A stretch of 64,000 nt of DNA from Pseudomonas cerasi (GCF_900074915.1 NZ_LT222319.1:4435001-4499000); one strand, 5' to 3'. Shown: positions 1 to 10,043, counted from the first letter of the stretch. The notes: generated by a model not told the origin, from the letters alone. Numbers and translations are program-made.

Positions 1-1
1 T

Positions 2-2710
2 TGGGCACCGACCCGCGAGGACGCCAGCGCCGGACTGATCGACGCGCTGAACGAAACGCGTCTGTACGGTGTGGAAACCAATCGCGACTATCTGCGCCAG
101 ATCATTGCCGACGCGCCGTTCGCCAGTGGCCAGCCGTGGACCCGCTGCCTGGAAGATCTGGTGTATCACGCTGACACCTTCGAGGTGTTGAGCGGCGGCA
201 CGCAGACCAGCGTTCAGGATTATCCGGGACGACTGGGCTACTGGGCGGTCGGCGTACCGCCATCCGGTCCGATGGACAGCCGCGCGTTGCGCCAGGGCAA
301 TGGCCTGCTGGGTAACCCCGAAGGATGCGCTGCGCTGGAAATCACCATGAGCGGGCCGTTATTGCGTTTCAACACCGATGCGGTGGTCGCAGTGACCGGT
401 GCGCATATCCCGATCACCGTCGATGGCCAATCCTGTGCCATGAACACCGCGCTTCTGGTGCACGCCGGGTCGACGTTGTCGCTGGGCACCATCGCAGGTG
501 CCGGTGTACGCAGCTACCTGTGCGTGCGCGGTGGGCTCGACGTGCCGGATTATCTGGGCAGCAAAAGTACCTTTACCCTCGGCCAGTTCGGCGGTCACGG
601 AGGCCGCGCGCTGAGGGCCGGCGATGTGCTGCACATCGCGCCTCTGGTGGAACGCAGTACGGGACAGCGGATTGCCGATGAAGCCCTTGAAGCGCTGACA
701 GATATCCGCCGGATGAGGGTCATTTACGGCCCGCATGCGGCCCCGGAATACTTCACCGAAGCGTACATCGAGAGGTTTTTTGCGACCGACTGGGAAGTGC
801 ATTTCAACTCCAGCCGCACAGGCGTACGTCTGATCGGCCCCAAACCCGAATGGGTGCGTGCAGATGGTGGTGAGGCGGGGTTGCACCCGTCCAACATTCA
901 CGACAACCCCTATGCGATCGGCGCGGTGGATTTCACCGGCGACATGCCGGTAATCCTGGGCCCGGATGGACCCAGCCTGGGCGGATTCGTGTGCCCGGTG
1001 ACCATCATCGAAGCGGACCTGTGGCAGCTAGGGCAATTGAAGGCTGGCGACAGGGTCCGGTTTCATCCGGTGAGTGTCGAGGCGTGTCATGCAGCGATGA
1101 ACTCAACATCTCACTGGAAAAACACCCGTGGGAGCGAGCTTGCTCGCGAAAGCTATATTCCACACACAGAAAACCCATCGACTGTACCGTCCTCTTCGCG
1201 AGCAAGCTCGCTCCCACAAGGCACCACAAACTCCCGTAGAAGCGAGCTTGTTCGCGAAGGCTATATTCCAGACGCAGTAAATCCATCGACTGCTCGCGAA
1301 GGCTATATTCCTGACCCAGAAAATCCATCGACTGCTCGCGAAGGCTATATTCCTGACCCAGAAAATACATCGGCTGTACCGACCTCTTCGCGAGCAAGCT
1401 CGCTCCCACAAGGCACCGCAAACTCCTGTGAAAGCGAAGTTGTCCGCATAGAGGATCTGCCCTCCCCGATCATTCTCGACATCGGTCAGGACGATAAACG
1501 CCTGGTTGCGCGCCTGTCCGGCGATACCCATCTGCTCCTGGAAATCGGGGCGCCGGAGCTGGATCTGGTGCTGCGTCTGCGCGGCCATGCCTTGATGCTT
1601 GCGCTGGAGGCCAAGGCGCTGGCGGGGGTGATCGATCTGACGCCGGGCATTCGCTCACTGCAAGTCCATTACCGCCCCGAGCAACTGCCGCTTCGGCAAC
1701 TGCTCGACATCGTCGCCGGAGAGTGGGACGCCGTGTGCGCCGCGAAAGACCTGCAAGTGGCCTCGCGCATCGTCCATCTGCCACTGTCCTGGGATGACCC
1801 GGCCTGCCAACTGGCCATCGAAAAATACATGACCACCGTGCGCAAGGACGCCCCCTGGTGCCCGAGCAACCTGGAGTTCATCCGCCGCATCAATGATCTG
1901 CCCAACCTCGATGAAGTACAGCGCACGGTGTTCGACGCCAGTTATCTGGTCATGGGGCTGGGCGATGTCTACCTCGGCGCACCGGTCGCCACGCCTCTGG
2001 ACCCGCGTCATCGATTAGTGACCACCAAGTACAACCCGGCGCGTACCTGGACCGCCGAGAATTCGGTGGGCATCGGCGGCGCCTACATGTGCGTGTACGG
2101 CATGGAAGGCCCCGGCGGTTATCAGTTCGTCGGCCGCACGCTGCAGATGTGGAATCGCTATCGCGACGTCGCCGCCTTCGAGGGCAAACCATGGCTGTTG
2201 CGCTTCTTCGATCAGATCCGTTTCTACCCGGTCAGCGCCGACGAACTGTTGCGTATCCGCCGCGACTTCCCGCTGGGTCGCTTCGCCCTGAACATCGAAC
2301 ACAGCACCCTGAATCTGGCTGACTACCAGGCCTTCCTGAGCCGCGAAGCCGAAGGTATTACGGCATTCCGCGCCCAGCAAAACGCCGCCTTCAACGCCGA
2401 GCGCGAACGCTGGATCGCCAACGGGCAGGCCGATTTTGAGAGCGATGAAGGCGTGGCGTCGAACACTGAAGAACAGCCTCTGCAAACCGGCCAGCAAGGC
2501 GTCGACAGCCACATCGCCGGCAATCTCTGGCAAGTCCAGGTGCAACCGGGCGACCGCGTGGAAGCGGGCGATGTGCTGGTGATTCTGGAGTCGATGAAAA
2601 TGGAAATCCCCCTGCACGCCCCGATCGCCGGCGTGGTGCAGGACGTCAGGGTGCAACCCGGCTCGGCAGTACGCGCAGGGCAACGGGTCGTGGTGCTGGC
2701 CGCAGACTGA
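2..2710 (+). CDS. Urea carboxylase, 5' end outside the window
   Basis: Biotin-dependent urea carboxylase makes allophanate from urea, bicarbonate and ATP in the cytoplasm. The reading frame is open from base 2, so the biotin carboxylase half lies outside the window and 902 residues are visible. In order: the tail of the biotin carboxylase domain (to about residue 45), a KipA/AHS2-like carboxyltransferase domain (about 50-350), a KipI/AHS1-like domain (about 485-700) and a C-terminal biotinyl domain with ESMKME, whose lysine is visible residue 866. Between the two carboxyltransferase domains sits a translated REP cluster of about 110 residues that is not part of the family. Allophanate hydrolase follows 35 bp downstream, giving the two-step ATP-dependent urea pathway. 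Whether the insert is tolerated cannot be told from sequence. Confidence 0.93.
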   Translation, partial: WAPTREDASAGLIDALNETRLYGVETNRDYLRQIIADAPFASGQPWTRCLEDLVYHADTFEVLSGGTQTSVQDYPGRLGYWAVGVPPSGPMDSRALRQGNGLLGNPEGCAALEITMSGPLLRFNTDAVVAVTGAHIPITVDGQSCAMNTALLVHAGSTLSLGTIAGAGVRSYLCVRGGLDVPDYLGSKSTFTLGQFGGHGGRALRAGDVLHIAPLVERSTGQRIADEALEALTDIRRMRVIYGPHAAPEYFTEAYIERFFATDWEVHFNSSRTGVRLIGPKPEWVRADGGEAGLHPSNIHDNPYAIGAVDFTGDMPVILGPDGPSLGGFVCPVTIIEADLWQLGQLKAGDRVRFHPVSVEACHAAMNSTSHWKNTRGSELARESYIPHTENPSTVPSSSRASSLPQGTTNSRRSELVREGYIPDAVNPSTAREGYIPDPENPSTAREGYIPDPENTSAVPTSSRASSLPQGTANSCESEVVRIEDLPSPIILDIGQDDKRLVARLSGDTHLLLEIGAPELDLVLRLRGHALMLALEAKALAGVIDLTPGIRSLQVHYRPEQLPLRQLLDIVAGEWDAVCAAKDLQVASRIVHLPLSWDDPACQLAIEKYMTTVRKDAPWCPSNLEFIRRINDLPNLDEVQRTVFDASYLVMGLGDVYLGAPVATPLDPRHRLVTTKYNPARTWTAENSVGIGGAYMCVYGMEGPGGYQFVGRTLQMWNRYRDVAAFEGKPWLLRFFDQIRFYPVSADELLRIRRDFPLGRFALNIEHSTLNLADYQAFLSREAEGITAFRAQQNAAFNAERERWIANGQADFESDEGVASNTEEQPLQTGQQGVDSHIAGNLWQVQVQPGDRVEAGDVLVILESMKMEIPLHAPIAGVVQDVRVQPGSAVRAGQRVVVLAAD
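1125..1153 (+). repeat. REP element, first copy, inside urea carboxylase
   Basis: This contains the Pseudomonas REP core GGGAGCGAGCTTGCTCGCGA, with its internal palindrome GCGAGCTTGCTCGC. It is read in frame as GSELARE. REPs are normally extragenic. Confidence 0.9.
1191..1221 (-). repeat. REP element, inverted copy inside urea carboxylase
   Basis: This is the reverse-oriented REP core (TTCGCGAGCAAGCTCGCTCC). It forms an inverted pair with the copy 40 bp upstream, the REPIN arrangement known in Pseudomonas. It is read in frame as SSRASSLPQG. The same 31 bases recur at 1383-1413. Confidence 0.9.
1231..1269 (+). repeat. REP element, diverged direct copy inside urea carboxylase
   Basis: A degenerate REP core (AGCGAGCTTGTTCGCGAAGG) followed by the flank CTATATTCC that also follows the first copy. 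It is translated in frame as RSELVREGYIP. Confidence 0.85.
1280..1363 (+). repeat. Two perfect 42-bp tandem repeats derived from REP flank
   Basis: Two identical 42-bp units (1280-1321 and 1322-1363) each carry half of a REP core (TGCTCGCGAAGG) plus flank. The unit is 14 codons long, so duplication keeps the frame and gives the peptide NPSTAREGYIPDPE twice. Confidence 0.92.
1383..1413 (-). repeat. REP element, second inverted copy inside urea carboxylase
   Basis: This is identical over 31 bases to 1191-1221, and the flanks are also nearly identical (GCACCRCAAACTCC), suggesting duplication of a REP unit within the gene. A further degraded REP-like stretch follows at about 1423-1446. Confidence 0.9.
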
Positions 2711-2745
2711 ATCGACCGACTTTTTACTTTCGAGGGAATCCCGTC

Positions 2746-4563
2746 ATGAACGACACAGCACTGCCCAATGACCTGCGCCTGGACACCGTCCGCGCGGCCT
2801 ACCAGTCAGGCCGGATATCACCGCGCCAGCTGATTTTGGCGCTGCGCGAAAAGGCCGCACGGCTGAACAGCGATTATCACCTGTTCATCCACCTGCTCAG
2901 CGCAGCTGAACTCGAGCCTTACCTGGCCGCGCTGGACGATCGTGATCCCAGAGACCTGCCGCTGTTCGGCGTGCCCTTCGCGATCAAGGACAATATTGAT
3001 CTGGCGGCCATTCCAACCACCGCGGCCTGCCCGGACTATGCCTACACACCCGAACACTCGGCAAGCGTCGTCACGCAACTGATCGCGCTGGGCGCAGTGC
3101 CCATGGGCAAGACCAATCTGGACCAGTTCGCCACGGGCTTGAACGGCAGCCGCTCGCCCTATGGCGCCTGCCCCAACAGCGTGTTGAACGAGTACCCGTC
3201 CGGCGGCTCGAGCGCCGGCTCGTCGCTAGCCGTGGCGCTGGGCGTCAGCAGTTTCTCGCTGGGCACCGATACGGCGGGCTCGGGCCGGGTGCCTGCGGCC
3301 CTGAACAACCTGGTGGGGATGAAAGCCAGCAAGGGGCTGATTTCCACGGCAGGCGTGGTGCCCGCATGCCGCACGCAGGATTGTGTCTCGACCTTCACCG
3401 CCACAGCACGGGAAGCCAGCGAGCTATTGGCGCTGATCGCCACATTTGATCCGCGCGACGAGTACAGCCGTCGCAACCCGCTGTGGAACGACGCCTCGGC
3501 TTTTGGCGCACCTCGCCCGTTTCGCTTCGGAGTACCCCGCGCCGAGGACCTGCAGTTCTTCGGCTGTACCGAAGGGCCGAGGCTGTTCAAGGCTGCCATC
3601 GACCACCTGACCGCGCTGGGTGGCGAAGCGGTCACGGTGGACCTGTCACCGTTTCTCGAAGCGGCGCGGTTGTTGTACGAGGGGCCGTGGGTGGCCGAAC
3701 GCTACAGCGTCGCCGGGCAGTTAATGGAAGAACACCCTGACGCGGTATTGCCGGTGATCCGCGACGTGCTGGCCAAGGCTCCCCAGGTCAGTGGAGTCGA
3801 TACGTTTCGCGCGCAATACCGCCTGCAAGCGCTCAAGGCAGCGTGCGATCGGGCACTTGAAGGGCTGGAGTGCGTGGTGACGCCAAGCATCGGCCGCCCG
3901 GTGACATTGGCAGAGCTGGCGGCCGAGCCGGTGTTGCGCAATTCGGAGCTGGGTTACTACACGAATTTCGTCAACCTGCTCGATTACGCCGCCGTCGCCG
4001 TGCCCAGCGCTTTCATGGGCAACGGTCTGCCGTGGGGCGTGACGTTGTTCGGACGGGCATTCACCGATCAGTACCTGCTCAGTCTGGCCGACGCCATGCA
4101 GCGGCAAACCGCCCTGCCCTTGATTGGCGGCGAATCACCTCGGCTGACTGTGCCGCAGACCACTGCGCGCAACGATATGGCGCGGCTGGTGGTCTGCGGT
4201 GCCCATCTGGACGGGCTGGCCTTGAACTGGCAACTCAGGCAACGCGGGGCACGCCTGCTGGAAACCACGCAAAGCTCGGCCGACTATCGGTTGTATGCGC
4301 TGGCCGGTGGTCCGCCCTTCCGGCCTGGCATGGTGCGGGTGGCCGAACACGGCGTAGCCATCGACGTGGAGGTCTGGGAGTTGCCAAGTATCGAGTTGGG
4401 GTCGTTTCTGACCGGCATTCCAGCACCGCTCGGGCTGGGCAAAGTGCAATTGGCCGACGGTCGCTGGGAGACCGGTTTCATCTGCGAAGCCTATGGTCTG
4501 GAGGGTGCACGCGACATCAGCCCTCTCGGTGGCTGGCGCGCGCACTTGCAGCAACAGCATTAA
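2746..4563 (+). CDS. atzF: Allophanate hydrolase
   Basis: Hydrolyses allophanate to ammonia and carbon dioxide, completing urea breakdown begun by the upstream carboxylase. The 605-residue protein has an N-terminal amidase-signature domain with Lys81 (FAIKDN), Ser155 (GGSSAGSS) and Ser179 (DTAGSGR). Their spacing equals that of the Lys-Ser-Ser triad of the characterised AtzF. A C-terminal domain of about 130 residues is typical of full-length allophanate hydrolases. The ATG is preceded by CGAGGGAATCCC as a ribosome binding site. It lies 35 bp after urea carboxylase, probably in one transcript, and an intrinsic terminator follows. Confidence 0.95.
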   Translation: MNDTALPNDLRLDTVRAAYQSGRISPRQLILALREKAARLNSDYHLFIHLLSAAELEPYLAALDDRDPRDLPLFGVPFAIKDNIDLAAIPTTAACPDYAYTPEHSASVVTQLIALGAVPMGKTNLDQFATGLNGSRSPYGACPNSVLNEYPSGGSSAGSSLAVALGVSSFSLGTDTAGSGRVPAALNNLVGMKASKGLISTAGVVPACRTQDCVSTFTATAREASELLALIATFDPRDEYSRRNPLWNDASAFGAPRPFRFGVPRAEDLQFFGCTEGPRLFKAAIDHLTALGGEAVTVDLSPFLEAARLLYEGPWVAERYSVAGQLMEEHPDAVLPVIRDVLAKAPQVSGVDTFRAQYRLQALKAACDRALEGLECVVTPSIGRPVTLAELAAEPVLRNSELGYYTNFVNLLDYAAVAVPSAFMGNGLPWGVTLFGRAFTDQYLLSLADAMQRQTALPLIGGESPRLTVPQTTARNDMARLVVCGAHLDGLALNWQLRQRGARLLETTQSSADYRLYALAGGPPFRPGMVRVAEHGVAIDVEVWELPSIELGSFLTGIPAPLGLGKVQLADGRWETGFICEAYGLEGARDISPLGGWRAHLQQQH

Positions 4564-4568
4564 GCATA

Positions 4569-4596
4569 AAGGCGGCATGCTCAGACGTGCCGCCTT
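4569..4596 (+). terminator. Intrinsic terminator after atzF
   Basis: A 9-bp perfect stem (AAGGCGGCA / TGCCGCCTT) with a 10-base loop, followed by the weakly T-rich GCTCTTTC, directly after the atzF stop codon. Confidence 0.75.
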
Positions 4597-4693
4597 GCTC
4601 TTTCAACGCGATGAGCAGTCGCACTACATAGTTATGACCTTCCACATCGCGCTTCCCGAAATAATGGGCATTCACTCATTTTGACCGCACGTC

Positions 4694-7600
4694 ATGAATC
4701 CCATCTGGAGTCCGCTTCGTCAGGACACACTGTTTCACCCGTCCTCTTTGCTGCTGGAACAAACCAGCATTCTGCGCCCCGAGCACAGCAATAGCAGGCA
4801 CGACACGTTGAACGCGTCGGCGCCGTTTATCCTGCCGGACGGCTTTTCAGCGCCCGAACCGACGCCGTTGCCTGCGATAGCCGAAGAAAGCGAGCCGGAA
4901 GACGCCGCGCCACACATCGAACGTCAACTCAGAGCCATGCGTAGCAGCGCAGGTTTCCGGCAGATTGCCGACTCGACATTGCTCCTGAAAGCCTGCCAAC
5001 TGGACATGGACTTTCCACCGACCCGACAGGATTTCGTTCGCCAGCAATTGACCACGCTGCTCAGGCAGCAGAGCGGCAAGGCACTCGACCCGGACGTACT
5101 GCAAATCACCTTCAGCGATGATGACCGACCTGCTGTGGACGACAATTGACACGAGCATTACAGCGTCAGCCTGTCGCTGACCGATGTAGCGCTGGCCAGC
5201 TTCGACCCCGCGCATTTCCAGGCGCTGTCTCGTAGCACCCTTGCCGACTTTTCACTGTGCGAAGACACGCCAGCTCTGACCACGGCGCGAATGTTCAAGC
5301 TGATCGGCGAGCTGCCGCTCAAACGCAATTACAACGCCGTACTGGAGGCGTTCAGAGCCCGCCACGAGGCAACCTGGCGCACCTTGTCGCGGCTGGCGTT
5401 CCTTGACAACCTGGCTCGGCAGCTCAACCACAGGCACATCAGCCGGGACGGTTATTGGCTGGCGCGGGACGCCATGGGACTTGACCGGTCTCCCGTCGAC
5501 ACCGACACGATCAGCATGAGCGGACGAGGTGAAAAATCCGAGGTCCGGGTCCTGACGCTGAATGGCAAACAGGTGCCGGGGATATTTCAGATCAGCTCGA
5601 AAACCACGTCGCACTGTTTCATTCACATTCTGGGTGCCAAGGGCAACGTCATCGAATACATCAGCGATGATCCACGCCAGATGAGCAAGCGGCTGTTGAC
5701 GGCCATGAACGCCTCAGGGCTCTACGGCCAGGTATTTCTTTCGCTTGAGCAGCACGCCGGCATCGTTGTCGAGGCGCCACTGATCGAAGGCGACCTGTTC
5801 AGCGCACTGACCCAGGCTTCGTTCGCCGGGCTTCTTGCCGACAGCCACGCGCGCAGCACGCTCGACCTGCTCAGGCCAGTCGCTCGCGGCCTGGCGCTGG
5901 CAGGTGCAGCCGACCTGTGGCAGACACAGCCGGGCATTTTGGAGCAGATCCCGGTTGCGTCGAAAATGGCCGGCCAGGTCATGGCGAACTATCTGCAGGA
6001 AAACCACGCGCTGACGCTCAACCCCGAGCAGGTGTTCATTGCTTATCAACCTGGCTATTCGAGCAACCCCTTAGGCAACCCCCGGTTGCCGCCTACGTAT
6101 GTGCACACGCCCGACCCGAGGCCGATCAGCCTGAGCGAGGCGCTGATGAGCAATTATCGAGTCGATCATCCTGCTGGCTACAACGATCACGGCGGCGGTA
6201 CCGTGGTCTTTTTCGACCCCACCGGACAGGGCGACAGTGAGCAGGGTCAGGTACTGGAGATCAGCCCGCAGGCGATCGAGGACTACATCAGAGCTTTCGA
6301 CTTTCTGACCTGGATGACTCAGCGCATCCACGACTTCTGGGATCAGCAGAGAGCCCCCATAGAACAGGCGTTCAGAACCACGTTCATCAGCCAGGCGCTG
6401 ATCAGCCTGAAGCGCGGCAGCCTCACGCGCGGCACCTTCGATCTGCTCGTGGAAACCCTTGCGCCGGCTGCGCCCGATCAATGGCGGTCACTCGGTTTTT
6501 TCGTTCAAGGCGCGTTGACCGACGGCATGCAGGAGCAATACACCGGCCTGCTGGTACTTGAGCAGCCGGGCTTGCCGAACGTGCTTTATCAGGCAGGACA
6601 TGCCGATGCGTTCATCGAGTTTGCAGATGACACGACGCTGAAGCTGCATCTGAACCGGGCAGCAGCCAATCCAGAATGGCGTGAGACGGTCATGCGCTAT
6701 GTTCCCCGCCGCCATCACCAGCGCCTGGACTACCTGCTCAAATTATGGGCCGGGACACAGGCGCCCAACCCGCCCGTTTCCATCCTTCGCCCCTGGACCG
6801 ATGCGCTTTACAACCCTGACACGCGCCAGGCCATGAGCCAGTCGTTGTGTGAAAAAAGGCTGGAAGACACGCCATTCGCTTTTCTGCACCAACTGCTCAA
6901 GCAGAACGCACTGGATGACGCAGAGGATCAGATCGTCACGTCGACGCAGGTAACACTGGCGGACTGGACCGACCGGCTTCAGCAATTACAGCGGCTGCTG
7001 GTGCCGATGTCATTGTTGCTGACACCTGCGCTTGTCGCCTCCCTGGCGACAGAGATTGGCATCACCTCGCTGGCTATTACCGCAACGCATCTGCCGGGCA
7101 GCCGTTACGCAGAGAAAAACCAGGCGCTGCTGGCCACGCTAACGCTGGGCTTGCTGCAACTGGCTCCGCACACGCCAAGAATGCTGCGCTCACTGAGCCG
7201 AATCGTAAAACCTGCCGTGAGCAGTTCCCAAACCGTAGCGATTACGCTCGACCGGGCGTTCGGCACACGACCATTGCGCAGGCAGTTTGTCACACCGCGC
7301 CAGACCCGGCTGGAGAAGTTCTTTCACACCGACGCCCTGCTCAAACGCTGGACTGTCAGCACTGCCGTCTCATCAAACCTGTTGCAGGTCCATGCCTGGA
7401 AGCTGGGAAGAAGGTTCCTTTTATGGACGTCGGACAGAGGTCAGGCGCGCACTCTGGTGGTCAGCAGCCACGGGTACTATACGCCGTGGTCGCGAACCGT
7501 GAAGATCCCCAACGGCACCGAGATTCGCACCTACGCGCCGCATGGCTACGAACTGGTGGACCCGAAACTGCATCGGGTCGTCAACAAGGATGCCCGGCCA

Positions 7601-8029
7601 TTCGCACGTTCCAACACGGCAGTGCACAGCGTGATGCAGCCCACGCCACTTGAACCCCTGCTTCTCACCAACAAGCTGATAGCAGGCACTTCGCTGCCCG
7701 GCAGACTGAAGAACTACAGCCTGTCCAAGTTTCAGACGACGACCAGCGAGAGTTATGACGAGATCGCAAGCGTGGTGGGCAACTCGCGGGCGTCGCCCTT
7801 GCGCGGCTGGTTGCCGCCGACGCCGATGGATGTTCTGACAGTACGCAATCGCTTTGGCATGCCCCCACCATCGCTGGCCGACCTGTTCGAAAGCCTATCC
7901 ATTCAAGGCATCCATTACGACAGAATATTGCTGGTGCACTGCCGGTGTGCGGCGATATCGGCGCTGATGAACCGTTCACCCGTCTATCATGCCCCGACAG
8001 CGAGCTCGGTGATTGCTAATATGGCCTGA
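4694..8029 (+). pseudogene. DUF6543 (dermonecrotic-toxin-like) protein, interrupted by in-frame TGA
   Basis: The frame is open from ATG 4694 to a TAA-less TGA at 8027-8029, except for one TGA at 5147-5149. Codons after that stop continue a sensible protein at once (HEHYSVSLSLTDVALASFDP), so this is one gene of about 1,110 codons with a nonsense mutation rather than two genes. The first 151 residues could be made alone; the remainder has ATG 5291 as an internal start without a convincing ribosome binding site. The central region (FDFLTWMTQRIHDFWDQQR and the following sequence) resembles the DUF6543 'dermonecrotic toxin' domain common in large Pseudomonas toxin-like proteins. The C-terminus has SSHGYY and LLVHCRC motifs; it may be a Stv-type putative adhesin domain, assigned from memory. 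No type VI or secretion genes adjoin it. Confidence 0.7.
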
Positions 8030-8070
8030 ACCAAACACCCCGATCATCCAGCACGGCACTTACCTCCGAC

Positions 8071-8307
8071 ATGACAACGGCCTCCACTGACACCGCGCTG
8101 TGCCCCTTGTGCGGCTTCAGCAACCAATGCAGCCTGGCCGATCCGCGTACCGTGGACCAGCCCTGCTGGTGCTTTTCGCAAAGCATCGACCCTGCATTGC
8201 TGGCAGCGCTGCCGGATAACCTTCGCGACAAGGCCTGTCTGTGCCCGCGCTGCGCCGGGATCGAAGATGCAGCGCCAGGTCCACAGGCACGCCGGGCCAC
8301 AGAGTAA
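8071..8307 (+). CDS. Cysteine-rich CWC family protein
   Basis: A 78-residue protein with CPLCG, CWCF and CPRCAG motifs, the pattern of the small Cys_rich_CWC family, probably a zinc-binding protein. The function is unknown. It ends 36 bp before rsuA on the same strand, an arrangement that suggests co-transcription with the pseudouridine synthase. No signal peptide is seen. Confidence 0.82.
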   Translation: MTTASTDTALCPLCGFSNQCSLADPRTVDQPCWCFSQSIDPALLAALPDNLRDKACLCPRCAGIEDAAPGPQARRATE

Positions 8308-8342
8308 GATGCGCACACCATACTCCGCTCGCTGTTATCGCC

Positions 8343-9035
8343 ATGCGCCTTGATCGTTTCCTCAGCAACTTGCCACGCTTCAATCGTCAACAAGTGCGCC
8401 TGGCGCTGGCAAGCGGACGAGTGCAGGTAGACGGCCAGGCAACCCGCGGCCCGCATCACGAAGTACGCGAATTCAGTTGTGTGGCGCTTGACGAAGAAAT
8501 CCTCCAGGCAGGCAAAGCTGCCCGCTACTTCATGCTGCACAAGCCCGAAGGCTGTGTCAGCGCGACGAGCGATGCGCAGCATCCGACCGTACTCGACTTG
8601 CTGGACGAGCCTGACAAGCACGAACTGCACATCGCCGGACGGCTTGACTTCAACACCACCGGCCTGATGCTGATAACCAACGATGGTCAATGGTCGCGAC
8701 GACTGACTCAGCCACAGACCAAAATGCCCAAGGTGTATTACGTCGAGACCGAGCAACCGATCGACGAGCGCTACGCCGCGAAGTTTGCCGAAGGCCTATA
8801 TTTCGCATTCGAGAACATCACCACACAGCCGGCGCAATTGACCTTGTTGGGGCCGCGCAGTGCGCGCCTGAGCATTGTCGAAGGCCGCTATCATCAGGTG
8901 AAACGAATGTTCGGCCACTTCGACAACAAAGTGTTGCGCCTGCATCGGGAAAACATCGGCGCGCTGGCGCTGGACCACGACCTGCGCCCCGGCAGCTACC
9001 GCGCGCTTAACGTCGGGGAAATCGACCTGTTTTGA
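8343..9035 (+). CDS. rsuA: 16S rRNA pseudouridine(516) synthase
   Basis: Converts U516 of 16S rRNA to pseudouridine. The 230-residue protein has an N-terminal S4 RNA-binding domain (MRLDRFLSNLPRFNRQQVR...) and a RsuA/RluB-type catalytic domain. The active-site aspartate is Asp102 in GRLDFNTTGL, the same position as in the E. coli enzyme. The frame is open further upstream, but the family N-terminus MRLDRFL fixes the ATG at 8343. Confidence 0.93.
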   Translation: MRLDRFLSNLPRFNRQQVRLALASGRVQVDGQATRGPHHEVREFSCVALDEEILQAGKAARYFMLHKPEGCVSATSDAQHPTVLDLLDEPDKHELHIAGRLDFNTTGLMLITNDGQWSRRLTQPQTKMPKVYYVETEQPIDERYAAKFAEGLYFAFENITTQPAQLTLLGPRSARLSIVEGRYHQVKRMFGHFDNKVLRLHRENIGALALDHDLRPGSYRALNVGEIDLF

Positions 9036-9161
9036 ACGTCATGGCCGCCTGACAAACGCTGGTCGGATCGGCACAGGCTTTTGATCGACTATCGCCTGTC
9101 TGTCACGAAACTTGTGCAACGTCATAGGTACGCATACCTGTCTACGCCAGGAGTGACACCT

Positions 9162-10043
9162 ATGTCGCCAGAAAAAGCAGTGCTCGACATACAAGGACAG
9201 TTTCGGGTTTATACCGAACTCTATCGCACCGATACCGCCGCCAAGACAATCATTCTGGTCAACGGCTCATTGGCCACCACCGCTTCATTTACCCAGACCG
9301 TCCGCAACCTCTACCCGACCTTCAACGTGGTGCTTTACGACCAGCCCTATTCAGGCAAATCCAAACCGCACAACCTGCATGGCGCGCCACTGACCCGGGA
9401 AGAAGAAGGTCAGTTGTTGCTGGAACTGATCGATCACTTCAACGCCGAGCACGTGCTGTCGTTCTCATGGGGCGGAGCGGCCACGCTGGTTGCCCTGGCG
9501 CATCGGCCAAAACGCATCGAAAGCGCGGTAATCAGTTCGTTCTCCCCAGTGATCAACGAGAAGATGCATGACTACCTGTGTCACGGCATCACGCACCTGG
9601 GCGCGCATAGCCGTTATGACATGGGCCACTTGATCAACAACACCGTCGGCAAGCATCTGCCTGCGTTGTTCAAGCGCTTCAATTTCCGTCATATCAGCAG
9701 CCTGGATGCTCACGAGTATGACCAGATGCATTACCACTTCAGCCAGGTCCTGGAGCTCGACCCGGACAATTACCTGACCGCAGGCAAGAACATCACCGTC
9801 CCCGTGCTGTTCATCAACGGAGCCCTGGACGAATACACCTGCGCAAACGACGCCGCCCACTTCTCCAGATACCTGCGCGACTGCTGCTTCAGCACCATCG
9901 ACGCTACCGGCCACTTTCTGGACATGGAACACAAGGCCGCCTGCCGTGACTCGAAACAGGTGCTTATGAACTTCCTGCAACCGCGACAGGAGTCACGCAG
10001 CACCCATAACCGCGCTCAGGACTACCAGTCCCTGACCTTCTGA
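9162..10043 (+). CDS. rhlA: 3-(3-hydroxyalkanoyloxy)alkanoate synthase RhlA
   Basis: An alpha/beta-hydrolase-fold enzyme that joins two 3-hydroxyacyl-ACP units to the lipid surfactant HAA, the precursor of rhamnolipids. The 293-residue protein matches RhlA along its length: VNGSLATTASF, SFSWGG with nucleophile Ser102, INGALDEYT (Asp), and GHFLDMEHK (His). The start at 9162 is set by CAGGAG 9 bases upstream and by the length of the P. aeruginosa enzyme. No rhlB or rhlC follows, so HAA rather than rhamnolipid is the likely product, in keeping with what is known for P. syringae. The gene stands alone. Confidence 0.9.
   Translation: MSPEKAVLDIQGQFRVYTELYRTDTAAKTIILVNGSLATTASFTQTVRNLYPTFNVVLYDQPYSGKSKPHNLHGAPLTREEEGQLLLELIDHFNAEHVLSFSWGGAATLVALAHRPKRIESAVISSFSPVINEKMHDYLCHGITHLGAHSRYDMGHLINNTVGKHLPALFKRFNFRHISSLDAHEYDQMHYHFSQVLELDPDNYLTAGKNITVPVLFINGALDEYTCANDAAHFSRYLRDCCFSTIDATGHFLDMEHKAACRDSKQVLMNFLQPRQESRSTHNRAQDYQSLTF

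Noticed and set aside
1231..1363. Repeat array considered as a CRISPR
   Set aside because: The repeats have no unique spacers, match REP cores, and sit within a coding frame; no cas genes are near.
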